Shown piece after piece: positions 36,968-48,334 of a stretch of 64,000 nucleotides of DNA (position 1 is the stretch's first letter; each line of letters starts with the position of its first letter). The stretch lies in contig NC_092672.1 of NCBI RefSeq assembly GCF_964355755.1, positions 36,142,501 through 36,206,500 of the forward strand, in the 5' to 3' direction. The notes beneath the pieces were generated by a model. That model was not told where the DNA came from. It saw only the letters and a list, made by a program, of their open reading frames with translations, and did not search any database. Source of the stretch: Antedon mediterranea (taxonomy: Eukaryota > Echinodermata > Crinoidea > Comatulida > Antedonidae). Position numbers and translations under genes: made by a program.

Positions 36968-37010
36968 GTTGTCCCCAGAGTATTAAAAAGTAATTAAGGT
37001 ATATGATGCA

Positions 37011-37420
37011 GATCTTCATACAAATATTGAAGTAATGTCCATTACACAGAGGACATTATGTCCGATTGCTTCTCTGCAGTGTTTTAAAGACTAGTACAAG
37101 GCTAAATAGCAAATCTTCATACAAGTATTGAAGTAATGTCCATTACACAGAGGACATTATGTCCGATTGCTTCTCTGCAGTGTTTTAAAGACTAGTACAA
37201 GGCTAAATAGCAAATCTTCATACAAGTATTGAAGTAATGTCCATTACACAGAGGACATTATGTCCGATTGCTTCTCTGCAGTGTTTTAAAGACTAGTACA
37301 AGGCTAAATAGCAGATCTTCATACAAATATTGAAGTAATGTCTATTACACAGAGGACATTATGTCCGATTGCTTCTCTGCAGTGTTTTAAAGACTAGTAC
37401 AAGGCTAAATAGCAGATCTT
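37011..37420. repeat. 101-bp tandem repeat upstream of cassette 8 (four units)
   Basis: Four nearly perfect copies of a unit running from agatcttcatacaa.tattgaagtaatgtcc to gtacaaggctaaatagc, starting 45 bases before the cassette 8 ATG. Each unit contains GGACATTATGTCC, a palindrome of TGTCC half-sites with a 3-base spacer (steroid-receptor-type spacing). High identity indicates recent expansion. The function is unknown. Confidence 0.88.
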
Positions 37421-37940
37421 CTGTATATATCATATACGGCAAACAACTATGTTTTGAAACCGTCTTAACTGCGAACTTAAATGCTTATAAAATAATTTAG
37501 AATAAAAAACTGGCATTAAAGAATCAATAATGTGTACAATCATTTCCTTATTACTATTTGAGACACCAAGTACTCAACACAATCAGTTAAGATAAAATCA
37601 GAAGATATAAGAATCTATTTTATAAACTTGATGAACAGATTTATTTAAAGGCCTAAATTAAAAGCAATACATTGGCTAGGGTCTAAAACACAATAAATTA
37701 CATTATTATAAGTATGTGATATCGTAATTAATAGATAAAATGCATTGGCTTTCACTTTTGCATCAGACAGCACACTTAATAGTTGTGCAGTCAAACTCCT
37801 GAAACCAACCAATCTTTAACTGTATTATTTACACGAAATGTTTTAAATTAAATTAAAACCTACACCAAACCAATCATATTAAACGGAAGAGCAATAAAAA
37901 CACAATGAACCTTGAATAAAGCAATAAGTTAAGTTACAAT
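37421..37940. other. Gene-free AT-rich spacer
   Basis: No feature recognised. The segment from about 37860 (ttaaacggaagagcaataaaaacac) recurs near 41365. Confidence 0.4.
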
Positions 37941-37944
37941 GATG

Positions 37945-39528
37945 GCTTTGACGTCAACAAACGTAGACTTTCCGTACTTGATGTCCCATCTAAACAGATA
38001 AACAAGCTACAGAGCTACAATTTACAATTATTGGTATGAGTGTGACGTCATGCCATTCGTGGACTTACCTGATATCCCAACTAAACAGATAAACAAGAAC
38101 ACCAGCAACTGATAGTAAAACTACAGAGCTACATTACAAGGATTGGTGAGTGTGACGTCATGCCATTCGTAGACTTACCTGATATCCCAACTAAACAGAT
38201 AAACAAGAAATCCGGCAACTGATAGCAAAGCTACAGAGGTACAAGTTGCAATGATTGGTATGAGTGTGACTCATGTCATACATAGACTTACCTGATATCC
38301 CATCTAAACAGATAAACAAGAAATCCAGCAACTGATAGCAAAGCTGCAGAGGTACAAGTTGCAATGATTGGTATGAGTGTGACTCATGTCATACATAGAC
38401 TTACCTGATATCCCAACTAAACAGATAAACAAGAAATCCAGCAACTGATAGCAAAGCTACAGAGGTACAAGTTGCAATGATTGGTATGAGTGTGACTCAT
38501 GTCATACATAGACTTACCTGATATCCCAACTAAACAGATAAACAAGAAATCCAGCAACTGATAGCAAAGCTACAGAGGTACAAGTTGCAATGATTGGTAT
38601 GAGTGTGACTCATGTCATATATAGACTTACCTGATATCCCAACTAAACAGATAAACAAGAAATCCAGCAACTGATAGCAAAGCTGCAGAGGTACAAGTTG
38701 CAATGATTGGTATGAGTGTGACTCATGTCATATATAGACTTACCTGATATCCCAACTAAACAGATAAACAAGAAATCCAGCAACTGATAGCAAAGCTGCA
38801 GAGGTACAAGTTGCAATGATTGGTATGAGTGTGACTCATGTCATACATAGACTTACCTGATATCCCAACTAAACAGATAAACAAGAAATCCAGCAACTGA
38901 TAGCAAAGCTACAGAGGTACAAGTTGCAATGATTGGTATGAGTGTGACTCATGTCATACATAGACTTACCTGATATCCCAACTAAACAGATAAACAAGAA
39001 ATCCAGCAACTGATAGCAAAGCTGCAGAGGTACAAGTTGCAATGAGTGGTATGAGTGTGACTCATGTCATATATAGACTTACCTGATATCCCAACTAAAC
39101 AGATAAACAAGAAATCCAGCAACTGATAGCAAAGCTGCAGAGGTACAAGTTGCAATGAGTGGTATGAGTGTGACTCATGTCATATATAGACTTACCTGAT
39201 ATCCCAACTAAACAGATAAACAAGAAATCCGGCAACTGACAAGAAAGCTACAGAGCTACAAGTTGCAATGATTGGTATGAGTGTGACTCATGTCATATAT
39301 AGACTTACCTGATATCCCAACTAAACAGATAAACAAGAAATCCAGCAACTGATAGCAAAGCTACAGAGCTACAAGTTGCAATGATTGGTATGAATGTGAC
39401 TCATGTCATACATAGACTTACCTGATATCCCATCTAAACAGATAAACAAGAAATCCAGCAACTGATAGCAAAGCTGCAGAGGTACAAGTTGCAATGATTG
39501 GTATGAGTGTGACTCATGTCATACATAG
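37945..39528 (-). repeat. Tandem transmembrane/splice-donor array D (about 13 units, mostly 113 bp)
   Basis: Donor complements (agacttacctgatatccca) recur at 113-base steps from about 38285 to 39416, with two shorter-spaced units near 38.06 and 38.16 kb and a degenerate one near 37.97 kb. Each unit repeats the cassette 9/10-type transmembrane stretch (ATCTSAALLSVAGFLVYLF) plus CAG|GTAAGTCTATG. Because 113 is not a multiple of 3, successive units lie in different frames. Confidence 0.92.
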
Positions 39529-39534
39529 ACTTAC

Positions 39535-40573
39535 CTGATATGATATCCCATCTAAACAGATAAACAAGAAATCCGGCAACTGATAGCAAAGCTGCAGAGG
39601 TACAAGTTGCAATGATAGTGCCTGTAGCGATCCCGACGTCATAACATGTCAAGGAAGCTGCATCGAATTGTAATAAAGTCGTTCCATTTCGGTTTTTACA
39701 TTTTGCGTATTGCATGTCAATCAATTTTACTTTAGTTCGATTTATCCACTGACGAAACCAAACAAGGTTGCAATCGCAACTGAAGGGATTAAATCCAAAT
39801 CCAAATTTAACAAGTTTAGTTAAATTTTGAATTCCAACTTCTTCGTTTACTTCTGTTAGTTTGTTTTGTTGTATATAAAGTCTTGTTACATTTGGTGAAC
39901 CATGAAACATATCGTTATGGAGGATACCAATTTGATTGTAGCGTATACCAACATTACTTAGAAATGGCAGATTGTGAAATAGATCGATAGGAAGTTCTGA
40001 TATTTGATTTCCAGAAAGATATACATTCTCTAGTTGACCACAATTCTCAAATAAATCCTTGTCGAGAGTTTTTACAAGACAATGTCTTATCGATATAGAC
40101 CGTAATGATCGCAAGTTTTGAAACCATATTTTACGAAGATTAATCAAATTTAAATTAAAGTCCAGAAATAAAGTCTTTAGATTTGCTTGACCGACAAAGA
40201 TATTATGAAGATAACTAAATTGTAGCCTATTGTAACGCAAATCAATCGTATCAAGCTGTGAAAAGTTTAGCAAACTTGTATTGCTAATAGTTGTAAGTTC
40301 ATTGCCACTTAAGCTAAGTTCTGTTACATCCACTGAAATATGTGAAGGTACACGTGAATATCCTTTACGTTGGCAATTCACTATATGTCGCATCCAAGCC
40401 GAGTGTTTTAGGTATGTTGGGCAATATTTACACTGACATCTGTCTGGGCAAATTGTAGTATTTTTGTCTGCTGTTCCATTGATTCGAAATTGGTTGTATT
40501 TATAACACGTACAGCTGACTTCAAGTACAAGGCTTAATGAAGCAACGGACTTTAAAACCTGAAATAAGAACAT
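39535..40573 (-). CDS. LRR ectodomain cassette 9, donor out of frame with TIR
   Basis: Second subfamily, shared with cassettes 10 and 12: start MFLFQVLKSVASLSLVLEVSC (a longer in-frame ATG exists at 40639), YKYNQFRINGTADKN, LRRNT CPDRCQCKYC, seven LRRs, LRRCT NPFSCDCNLVWFRQWINRTK, transmembrane helix GTIIATCTSAALLSVAGF. Just before the donor a 5-base duplication (plus strand ctgatatgatatccc against ctgatatccc) changes FRWDIR to FRWDIIS and the donor phase from 2 to 1. Joining to the TIR exon would shift its frame. Without splicing, translation runs on to a stop at 39434. It is best read as a recently damaged cassette or a membrane-only form. Confidence 0.8.
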
Positions 40574-41440
40574 TCTGAAACATGGAAAAAAGAATTTAGC
40601 CTTTCTGAGCTTAGTGCGTATAGTTTCCTGGTTCGCCAATTGCTCTGTTTATGATGTCTACGTAGAACTCTTTTTGAATATTTCTCCCTTCGTAACTTGC
40701 ACCGTTTAACATAAAATACTGTGCTTATGGTATTCACTTTCCTAGAGTTAGAAGCGAAATGAAAGGAAAAGGCCGCGGCCCACCTCAGTATTATGTTGTT
40801 TATTGTTTCCTGCTTTGTATAAACGAGTGAAACATAATGTAAATTTAAAACGTACTACGTCTGTTTAAATGTTATGAATGAGAACAAGTGATTAAAAGCT
40901 ATACAGTTGCAAAAATACGGTAAGGAGTATGACGTCATAATATGTAAACTTACCTGATATCCCATCAAAACACATAAATAGGAAAACCAGCAACTGTCAA
41001 GAAAGCTGCAGAGCTACAAGTTGCAATGATATGATTGTCATAACATACTAGACTTACCTTTTAATTTAATTTATTTAATTTTTATTCTAAATTGTTTGTG
41101 CTTTATTTTATCTTTATAAATTATATTTATTTTAATTTAATTTTTATTGTTACCTCTTTATGTCTTGTCATGATGTATTTTTGTGAGGGTCCCTAATGAT
41201 CAGCTTCGGCTGGATGGACCACCCTCGTGAAATATTGTTGAAATAAAATAAAATAAAGATATCCCATCAAAACACATAAATAAGAAAACCAGCAACTGTC
41301 AAGAAAGCTGCAGGGCTATACAAGTTGCAATGATAATAATGATTGTGACGTCATAACATATATTAAACTGAAGAGCAATAAAAACATAATGAACCTTGAA
41401 TAAAGCAATAAGTTAAATTACAATGATGGCTTTGACGTCA
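40574..41440. other. 5' flank of cassette 9, two isolated transmembrane units and a LINE tail
   Basis: Contains the ggtattcactttcctagagttagaagcgaaatgaaagg block (about 40730-40768) and transmembrane/donor units near 40.94-41.03 and 41.27-41.34 kb. The second is split from its donor by an insertion (about 41058-41262) ending in gtgagggtccctaatgatcagcttcggctggatggaccaccctcgtgaaa and an aaataaaataaa tail, typical of a non-LTR retrotransposon 3' end. Confidence 0.55.
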
Positions 41441-43602
41441 ACAAACGTAGACTTTCCGTACTTGATGTCCCATCTAAACAGATAAACAAGAAATCCAGCA
41501 ACTGACCAGAAAGCTACAGAGCTACAAGTTGCAATGATTGAAATGAGTGTGACACATTTCATGCATAGACTTACCTGATATCCCATCTAAACAGATAAAC
41601 AAGAAAACCAGCAACTGATAGCAAAGCTACAGAGCTACAAGTTGCAATGATTGGTATGAATGTGACTCATGTCATACATAGACTTACCTGATATCCCAAC
41701 TAAACAGATAAACAAGAAATCCAGCAACTGATAGCAAAGCTGCAGAGGTCCAAGTTGCAATGATTGGTATGAGTGTGACTCATGTCATACATAGACTTAC
41801 CTGATATCCCAACTAAACAGATAAACAAGAAATCCAGCAACTGATAGCAAAGCTACAGAGCTACAAGTTGCAATGATTGGTATGAATGTGACTCATGTCA
41901 TACATAGACTTACCTGATATCCCAACTAAACAGATAAACAAGAAATCCAGCAACTGATAGCAAAGCTACAGAGGTACAAGTTGCAATGATTGGTATGAGT
42001 GTGACTCATGTCATATATAGACTTACCTGATATCCCAACTAAACAGATAAACAAGAAATCCAGCAACTGATAGCAAAGCTACAGAGGTACAAGTTGCAAT
42101 GATTGGTATGAGTGTGACTCATGTCATACATAGACTTACCTGATATCCCAACTAAACAGATAAACAAGAAATCCAGCAACTGATAGCAAAGCTACAGAGC
42201 TACAAGTTGCAATGATTGGTATGAGTGTGACTCATGTCATACATAGACTTACCTGATATCCCAACTAAACAGATAAACAAGAAATCCAGCAACTGATAGC
42301 AAAGCTACAGAGCTACAAGTTGCAATGATTGGTATGAATGTGACTCATGTCATATATAGACTTACCTGATATCCCATCTAAACAGATAAACAAGAAATCC
42401 AGCAACTGATAGCAAAGCTACAGAGGTACAAGTTGCAATGATTGGTATGAGTGTGACTCATGTCATACATAGACTTACCTGATATCCCAACTAAACAGAT
42501 AAACAAGAAATCCAGCAACTGATAGCAAAGCTACAGAGCTACAAGTTGCAATTATTGGTATGAGTGTGACTCATGTCATACATAGACTTACCTGATATCC
42601 CAACTAAACAGATAAACAAGAAATCCAGCAACTGATAGCAAAGCTGCAGAGGTACAAGTTGCAATGATTGGTATGAATGTGACTCATGTCATACATAGAC
42701 TTACCTGATATCCCATCTAAACAGATAAACAAGAAATCCAGCAACTGATAGCAAAGCTGCAGAGGTACAAGTTGCAATGATTGGTATGAATGTGACTCAT
42801 GTCATACATAGACTTACCTGATATCCCAACTAAACAGATAAACAAGAAATCCGGCAACTGATAGCAAAGCTGCAGAGGTACAAGTTGCAATGATTGGTAT
42901 GAGTGTGACTCATGTCATACATAGACTTACCTGATATCCCAACTAAACAGATAAACAAGAAATCCAGCAACTGATAGCAAAGCTACACAGGTACAAGTTG
43001 CAATGATTGGTATGAATGTGACTCATGTCATACATAGACTTACCTGATATCCCAACTAAACAGATAAACAAGAAATCCAGCAACTGATAGCAAAGCTACA
43101 CAGGTACAAGTTGCAATGATTGGTATGAGTGTGACTCATGTCATACATAGACTTACCTGATATCCCAACTAAACAGATAAACAAGAAATCCAGCAACTGA
43201 TTGCAAAGCTACAGAGGTACAAGTTGCAATGATTGGTATGAGTATGACTCATGTCATATATAGACTTACCTGATATCCCAACTAAACAGATAAACAAGAA
43301 ATCCAGCAACTGATAGCAAAGCTGCAGAGGTACAAGTTGCAATGATTGGTATGAGTGTGACTCATGTCATATATAGACTTACCTGATATCCCAACTAAAC
43401 AGATAAACAAGAAATCCAGCAACTGATAGCAAAGCTACAGAGCTACAAGTTGCAATGATTGGTATGAGTGTGACTCATGTCATACATAGACTTACCTGAT
43501 ATCCCATCTAAACAGATAAACAAGAAATCCAGCAACTGATAGCAAAGCTGCAGAGGTACAAGTTGCAATGATTGGTATGAGTGTGACTCATGTCATACAT
43601 AG
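41441..43602 (-). repeat. Tandem transmembrane/splice-donor array E (about 18 intact units of 113 bp)
   Basis: Donor complements recur every 113 bases from about 41569 to 43491, ending in the true cassette 10 donor near 43604; a degenerate unit lies at about 41456. Units are nearly the same, differing mostly at aactaaac/atctaaac, ctgcagaggt/ctacagagct and catacat/catatat. Every unit keeps the CAG|GTAAGT donor. Confidence 0.93.
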
Positions 43603-43608
43603 ACTTAC

Positions 43609-44642
43609 CTGATATCCCATCTAAACAGATAAACAAGAAATCCGGCAACTGATAGCAAAGCTGCAGAGGTACAAGTTGCAATGATAGTGCCTGTAGCGAT
43701 CCCGGGGTCATAACATGTCAATGAAGCTGCATCGAATTGTAATAAATTCGTTCCATTTCTGTTTTCACATTTTGCGTTTTCCATTTCAACCAATTTTACT
43801 TTAGTTCGATTTATCCACTGACGAAACCAAACAAGGTTGCAGTCGCAACTGAAGGGATTAAATCCAAATGCAAATTCATAAAACTTAGTTAAATTTTGAA
43901 TTCCTACTCTTTGATTTACTTCTGTTAATTTGTTGTTTTCCATATAAAGTCGTGTTACATTTGGTGAACCATGAAACATATCGTTATGGAGAACACCAAG
44001 TTGATTGTAGCGTATATCCACTTTACTTAGGAATGGCAGATTGTGAAAGAGATTACTAGGAAGTCTTGATATTTGATTTCCAGAAAGATATACATTCTCT
44101 AGTTGACCACAATTCTCAAATAAATCCTTGTCGAGAGTTTTTACAAGACAATGTGTTATCGATATAGACCGTAATGATAGCAAGTTTCGAAACCATATTT
44201 TACGTAGATTAACCAAATTGTCATTAAAGTCCAGAAATAAAGCCTTTAGATTTACTTGACTGTCAAAGATATTATGAAGATAACTAAATTGTAGCCTATT
44301 GTAACGCAAATCAATTATATCAAGCTGTGAAAAGTTTATCAAACTTGTATTGCTAATAGTTGTAAGTTCATTGCCACTTAAGTTAAGTTCTGTTACATCC
44401 ACTGGAATATGTGAAGGTATACGTGAATATCCTTTACGTTGGCAATTCACTATATGTCGCATCGTCGCCGAGTGTTTCAGGTATTTTGGGCAATATTTAC
44501 AATGACATCTGTCTGGGCAAGTTGTAGTGTTTCTGTCTGCTGTTCCATTGATTCGAAATTGGTTGTATTTATAACACGTACAGCTGACTTCAAGTAGAAG
44601 GCTTAATGAAGCAATGGACTTTAAAACCTGAAATAAGAACAT
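43609..44642 (-). CDS. LRR ectodomain cassette 10
   Basis: 344 codons plus 2 bases, second subfamily. Signal peptide MFLFQVLKSIASLSLLLEVSC, LRRNT CPDRCHCKYC, seven LRRs (SLRSISITHCLVKTL, QLENVYLSGNQISRLP and similar), LRRCT NPFSCDCNLVWFRQWINRTK, transmembrane helix, FRWDIR, intact phase-2 donor. It is the undamaged sister of cassette 9 and the likely source of truncated cassette 12. It is followed by the longest spare transmembrane array in the locus. Confidence 0.9.
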
Positions 44643-45050
44643 TCTGAAATATCTGGAAGTGTTGGGTGGAAGAATTCAGCCTGTAGTCTGAACTTAGTGC
44701 GTATAGTTTGTTGTAGATAATCTTAAAAATTGAAGAAAGATTCCTGGTTTGCCAATTCCTCTGATTAAGATGTCTACGTAGAACTCTTTTTGAATATTTC
44801 TCCCTTCTTAACTTGCACATCGTTTAACCTAAAATACTGTGCTTATGGTATTCACTTTCCTAGAGTTAGAAGCGAAATGAAAGGAAGTGACCGAGGCGCA
44901 CCTATATGTTGTTTATTGTTTCCTGCTTTGGTAAAAATGAGTGAAACATAATGTAAATTTAAAACGTACTACGTCTGTTTAAATGTTATGGATGAGAACA
45001 AGTAATTAAAAGCTACAGATGCAAACACATTGTAAGGAGTGTGATCATAA
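44643..45050 (-). promoter_or_regulatory. 5' flank of cassette 10
   Basis: Duplicated at 46647-47050 upstream of truncated cassette 12. It contains the ggtattcactttcctagagttagaagcgaaatgaaagg block near 44850. No clear TATA box or TTCCNNGGAA was found. The regulatory role is inferred from position. Confidence 0.35.
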
Positions 45051-45055
45051 CATAC

Positions 45056-45493
45056 GTAGACCTACCTTATATCCCATCAAAATACATAAATAAGAAAACT
45101 AGCAACTGTCAAGAAAGCTGCAGAGCTACAAGTTGCTATGATAATAATGGTTGTGACGTCATGGACAACAACAATGCAGAGTTGAAAGATATAAAAAAAG
45201 TGCAATACCATACCTTATCTCGCTTCTAAATGAATAATCAGTATATATCACCCAGTACAGCTATGCGATTCTTATTGGTGCTTTTAGGTGTTTTTTTTTC
45301 TATTTTATTTTTAATATTTTACTTTTTTAATGTTCCTGTATTGTATTTCTTGTGTAAATTGCCTCCTTTTTTTATATATAATTATCATTGGTTTTACTCT
45401 GAATGGATTGTATAATTTACACTTTTTCGAAGTGGAAGGTACAGCAATTACAAACAGCGTAAATACACAAAACAGAATAACTTTAATATTCAT
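45056..45493 (-). pseudogene. Gutted LRR cassette 11 (leader and membrane ends only)
   Basis: The 5' end (45400-45493) encodes MNIKVILFCVFTLFVIAVP ... KCKLYNPFRV, like cassette 15. The 3' end (about 45056-45165) is the transmembrane stretch with a gtaggt donor. The LRRNT-to-LRRCT core is gone, replaced by about 230 bases of unrelated AT-rich sequence. It cannot encode a receptor. Its 5' flank to about 45740 matches that of cassette 15. Confidence 0.8.
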
Positions 45494-45749
45494 GCTGATA
45501 ATTTGTGCTTTTATTATCAAGTGGAGTTACGTTGGGTTGGAGACCATGGAGGTTGACATCACCTTGACAATTGAGGACAGAGGCTACTTACAGTCGAATT
45601 GTCTGGTCAAAATTGTACTATATAATCTCTGTTGTTCCGTTGATGAAAAATTATCGTTGAAATTATCAAGTATAGAACTGACTTTAAACCTAAGCCTAAG
45701 AAAACAATGCACTTCAACACAAATCAATTTATTTCCTCAATGTTCTTCC

Positions 45750-46016
45750 TAAGCCCGATACATAAAGAGGGCGCGCTATAAGGAACAAGTAAATAATTAT
45801 TTTCTCAATAATATGATTGAAATGACCAATAATGGTTCCTCATTATAGGTCGTGTTTCCGCAGCCAAAAATTAACTGATAATTAACCGATAAACTGCCTT
45901 CGGAAACGGGGTTTAACCATGGTTTAACCGATTCCGTAGTAAAATTTCAAAAAGTAAAGACGACGGAATTTCACGCTAAGCTCCGCCCACTTTGTTAAAG
46001 CTCATGCATAAATTAA
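45750..46016. other. Spacer with possible transposon-end sequence
   Basis: Unrelated to other spacers. It contains ttaactgataattaaccgataaac and gtttaaccatggtttaaccg, short partly palindromic motifs next to the breakpoint where cassette 12 is truncated. A matching second end was not found. Confidence 0.3.
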
Positions 46017-46646
46017 TCATGAGCACCGTCCTGTGGCTTCCCATCGTGTTTCGTAAACAGATCGATAGGAAGTTCTGATATTTGATTTCCAGAAAGATAC
46101 ACATTCTCTAGTTGACCACAATTTCAAATAAATCCTTGTCGAGAGTTTTACAAGACAATGTGTTATCGATATAGAACGTAACGACCGCAAGTTTCGAAAC
46201 CATATTTTAGGAAGGTTAATCAAATTTAAATTAAAGTGCAGAAATATAGTCTTTAGATTTGCTTGACTGTCAAAGATATGAAGATAACTAAATTGTAGGC
46301 TATTGTAACGCAAATCAATTTTATCAAGCTGTGAAAAGTTTATCAAACTTGTATTGCTAATAGTTGTTAGTTCATTGCCACTTAAGTTAAGTTCTGTTAC
46401 ATCCACTGGAATATGTGAAGGTATACGTGAATATCCTTTACGTTGGCAATTCACTATATGTCGCATCGTCGCCGAGTGTTTCAGGTATTTTGGGCAATAT
46501 TTACAATGACATCTGTCTGGGCAAGTTGTAGTGTTTCTGTCTGCTGTTCCATTGATTCGAAATTGGTTGTATTTATAACACGTACAGCTGACTTCAAGTA
46601 GAAGGCTTAATGAAGCAATGGACTTTAAAACCTGAAATAAGAACAT
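46017..46646 (-). pseudogene. Truncated, frameshifted LRR cassette 12
   Basis: A copy of the 5' part of cassette 10: the same leader, LRRNT and first LRRs. A 3-base deletion lies near 46276, and two single-base deletions near 46151 and 46122 shift the frame after THCLVK. The sequence then leaves homology near 46045, before LRR6. There is no LRRCT, membrane helix or donor. Together with its flank to about 47140 it is a segmental duplicate of 44040-45140. Confidence 0.88.
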
Positions 46647-47050
46647 TCTGAAATATCTGGAAGTGTTGGGTGGAAGAATTCAGCCTGTAGTCTGAACTTA
46701 GTGCGTATAGTTTGTTGTAGATAATCTTAAAAATTGAAGAAAGATTCCTGGTTTGCCAATTCCTCTGATTAAGATGTCTACGTAGAACTCTTTTTGAATA
46801 TTTCTCCCTTCTTAACTTGCACATCGTTTAACCTAAAATACTGTGCTTATGGTATTCACTTTCCTAGAGTTAGAAGCGAAATGAAAGGAAGTGACCGAGG
46901 CGCACCTATATGTTGTTTATTGTTTCCTGCTTTGGTAAAAATGAGTGAAACATAATGTAAATTTAAAACGTACTACGTCTGTTTAAATGTTATGGATGAG
47001 AACAAGTAATTAAAAGCTACAGATGCAAACACATTGTAAGGAGTGTGATC
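46647..47050 (-). other. Duplicated 5' flank of cassette 10/12
   Basis: Almost the same as 44643-45050. Confidence 0.5.
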
Positions 47051-47054
47051 ATAA

Positions 47055-47287
47055 CATACGTAGACTTACCTTATATCCCATCAAAATACATAAATAAGAA
47101 AACTAGCAACTGTCAAGAAAGCTGCATAGCTACAAGTTGTAATGATAATACTGATTGTGATGTCATAACATACGTAGACTTACCTGATATCCCATCGAAA
47201 CACATAAATAAGAAAACCAGCAACTGTCAAGAAAGCTGCAGAGCTACAAGTTACAATGATAATAATGATTGTGACGTCATACGAGAC
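47055..47287 (-). repeat. Two spare transmembrane/splice-donor units downstream of cassette 13
   Basis: Copies at about 47060-47160 and 47175-47275, each ending in a gtaag-type donor. The plus-strand frame through them (YVDLPYIPSKYINKKTSNCQESC) is antisense to the membrane helix. Confidence 0.8.
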
Positions 47288-47291
47288 TTAC

Positions 47292-48334
47292 CTGATATCC
47301 CATCGAAACAGATAAATAAGAAAACCAGCAACTGACAAGAAAGCTGCAGAGCTACAAGTTGCAATGATAATAATGGTTGTGACGTCATAACATCTGAGAG
47401 ATTCTGCATCGAAATTCATTATTGTTATATTTTTCTTGACACATATAGCGTCATCAAGATCTGCTAACACAGCGTTAGTTTGATTAAGCCACTGACGAAA
47501 CCATACTAGGCTACAATCGCAGCTCAGAGGATTGAATCCAAATCCAAACTGAAGTAATTTAGTTAAATTCTGAATTCCAACATCTTTATTAATTGATCTT
47601 ATTTGGTTGTTGTGTATAAAAAGATAGGAAATGTTTAAAGAATCCACAAACATGTTATCTTCCAGATTGGTAATAGAATTACGCGAAAAATCAACGTTCT
47701 TTAGAAATCTGTGATTTCTTACTATATCAGCAGGTAAACTTGTTAGCTGGTTTCCAGTTAAGTGAATTGAAGTTAGATTAACGCAATTTTTAAACACTCC
47801 ACTTTGCAAAGTCTTTACAGCTGAATATCTAATGTAAATATTTTCTAATGCAGTTAACTTTAAAAACCAAGCTCTTGGTATGTGCGAAAGAGCTATATTG
47901 TAATCCAGATTTAATATTTCAAGTTTAGTGAGATAATTAAACGAATCACCGTCTATATAGTTGTACTGTAATTTATTTGCAGTCAATATTAATACTTCCA
48001 TTTTTCGAAAATTAGCCAATTCTTCAGATTTGATTCCACTAATGTGATTGTAATCAAGACGTAAATAGCTAACGTCGATAGGGATATCTCTGGCTGGAAT
48101 GTGACGAAATTGCTTCTGCTTACACCTTACTTCATGGCTTGCATACATATGTGTTTCATCGATATGACGAATGCAGTATACGCAATAACATTCACGTGGA
48201 CAAATCGTTGTATTCGGTGCTTGAGTTCCGTTTATTCTGAACGGATTGTATGAGGTACCGGTACAGTCCTTTGCCGAAATAGATACATTTGTCATCAGCA
48301 TAAACACATAAAACAGAGTAATGTTAATATTCAT
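47292..48334 (-). CDS. LRR ectodomain cassette 13
   Basis: 347 codons plus 2 bases from MNINITLFYVFMLMTNVS (an upstream ATG at 48373 is in frame but lies close to the predicted transcription start). Diverged leader and CTGTSYNPFRINGTQ entry, LRRNT CPRECYCVYC, seven LRRs with private residues (TANKLQYNYIDGDSF, LEILNLDYNIALS), LRRCT, transmembrane helix, FRWDIR, phase-2 donor. The C-terminal part is like cassettes 2 and 4. TTCCAAGGAA with a TATA-like box lies about 80 bases upstream. Confidence 0.9.

Noticed and set aside
37945..43602. Regular 113-bp repeats that superficially look like a CRISPR array
   Set aside because: The whole unit repeats with no unique spacers, it is recognisably the 3' end of a receptor exon, and the genome is eukaryotic.
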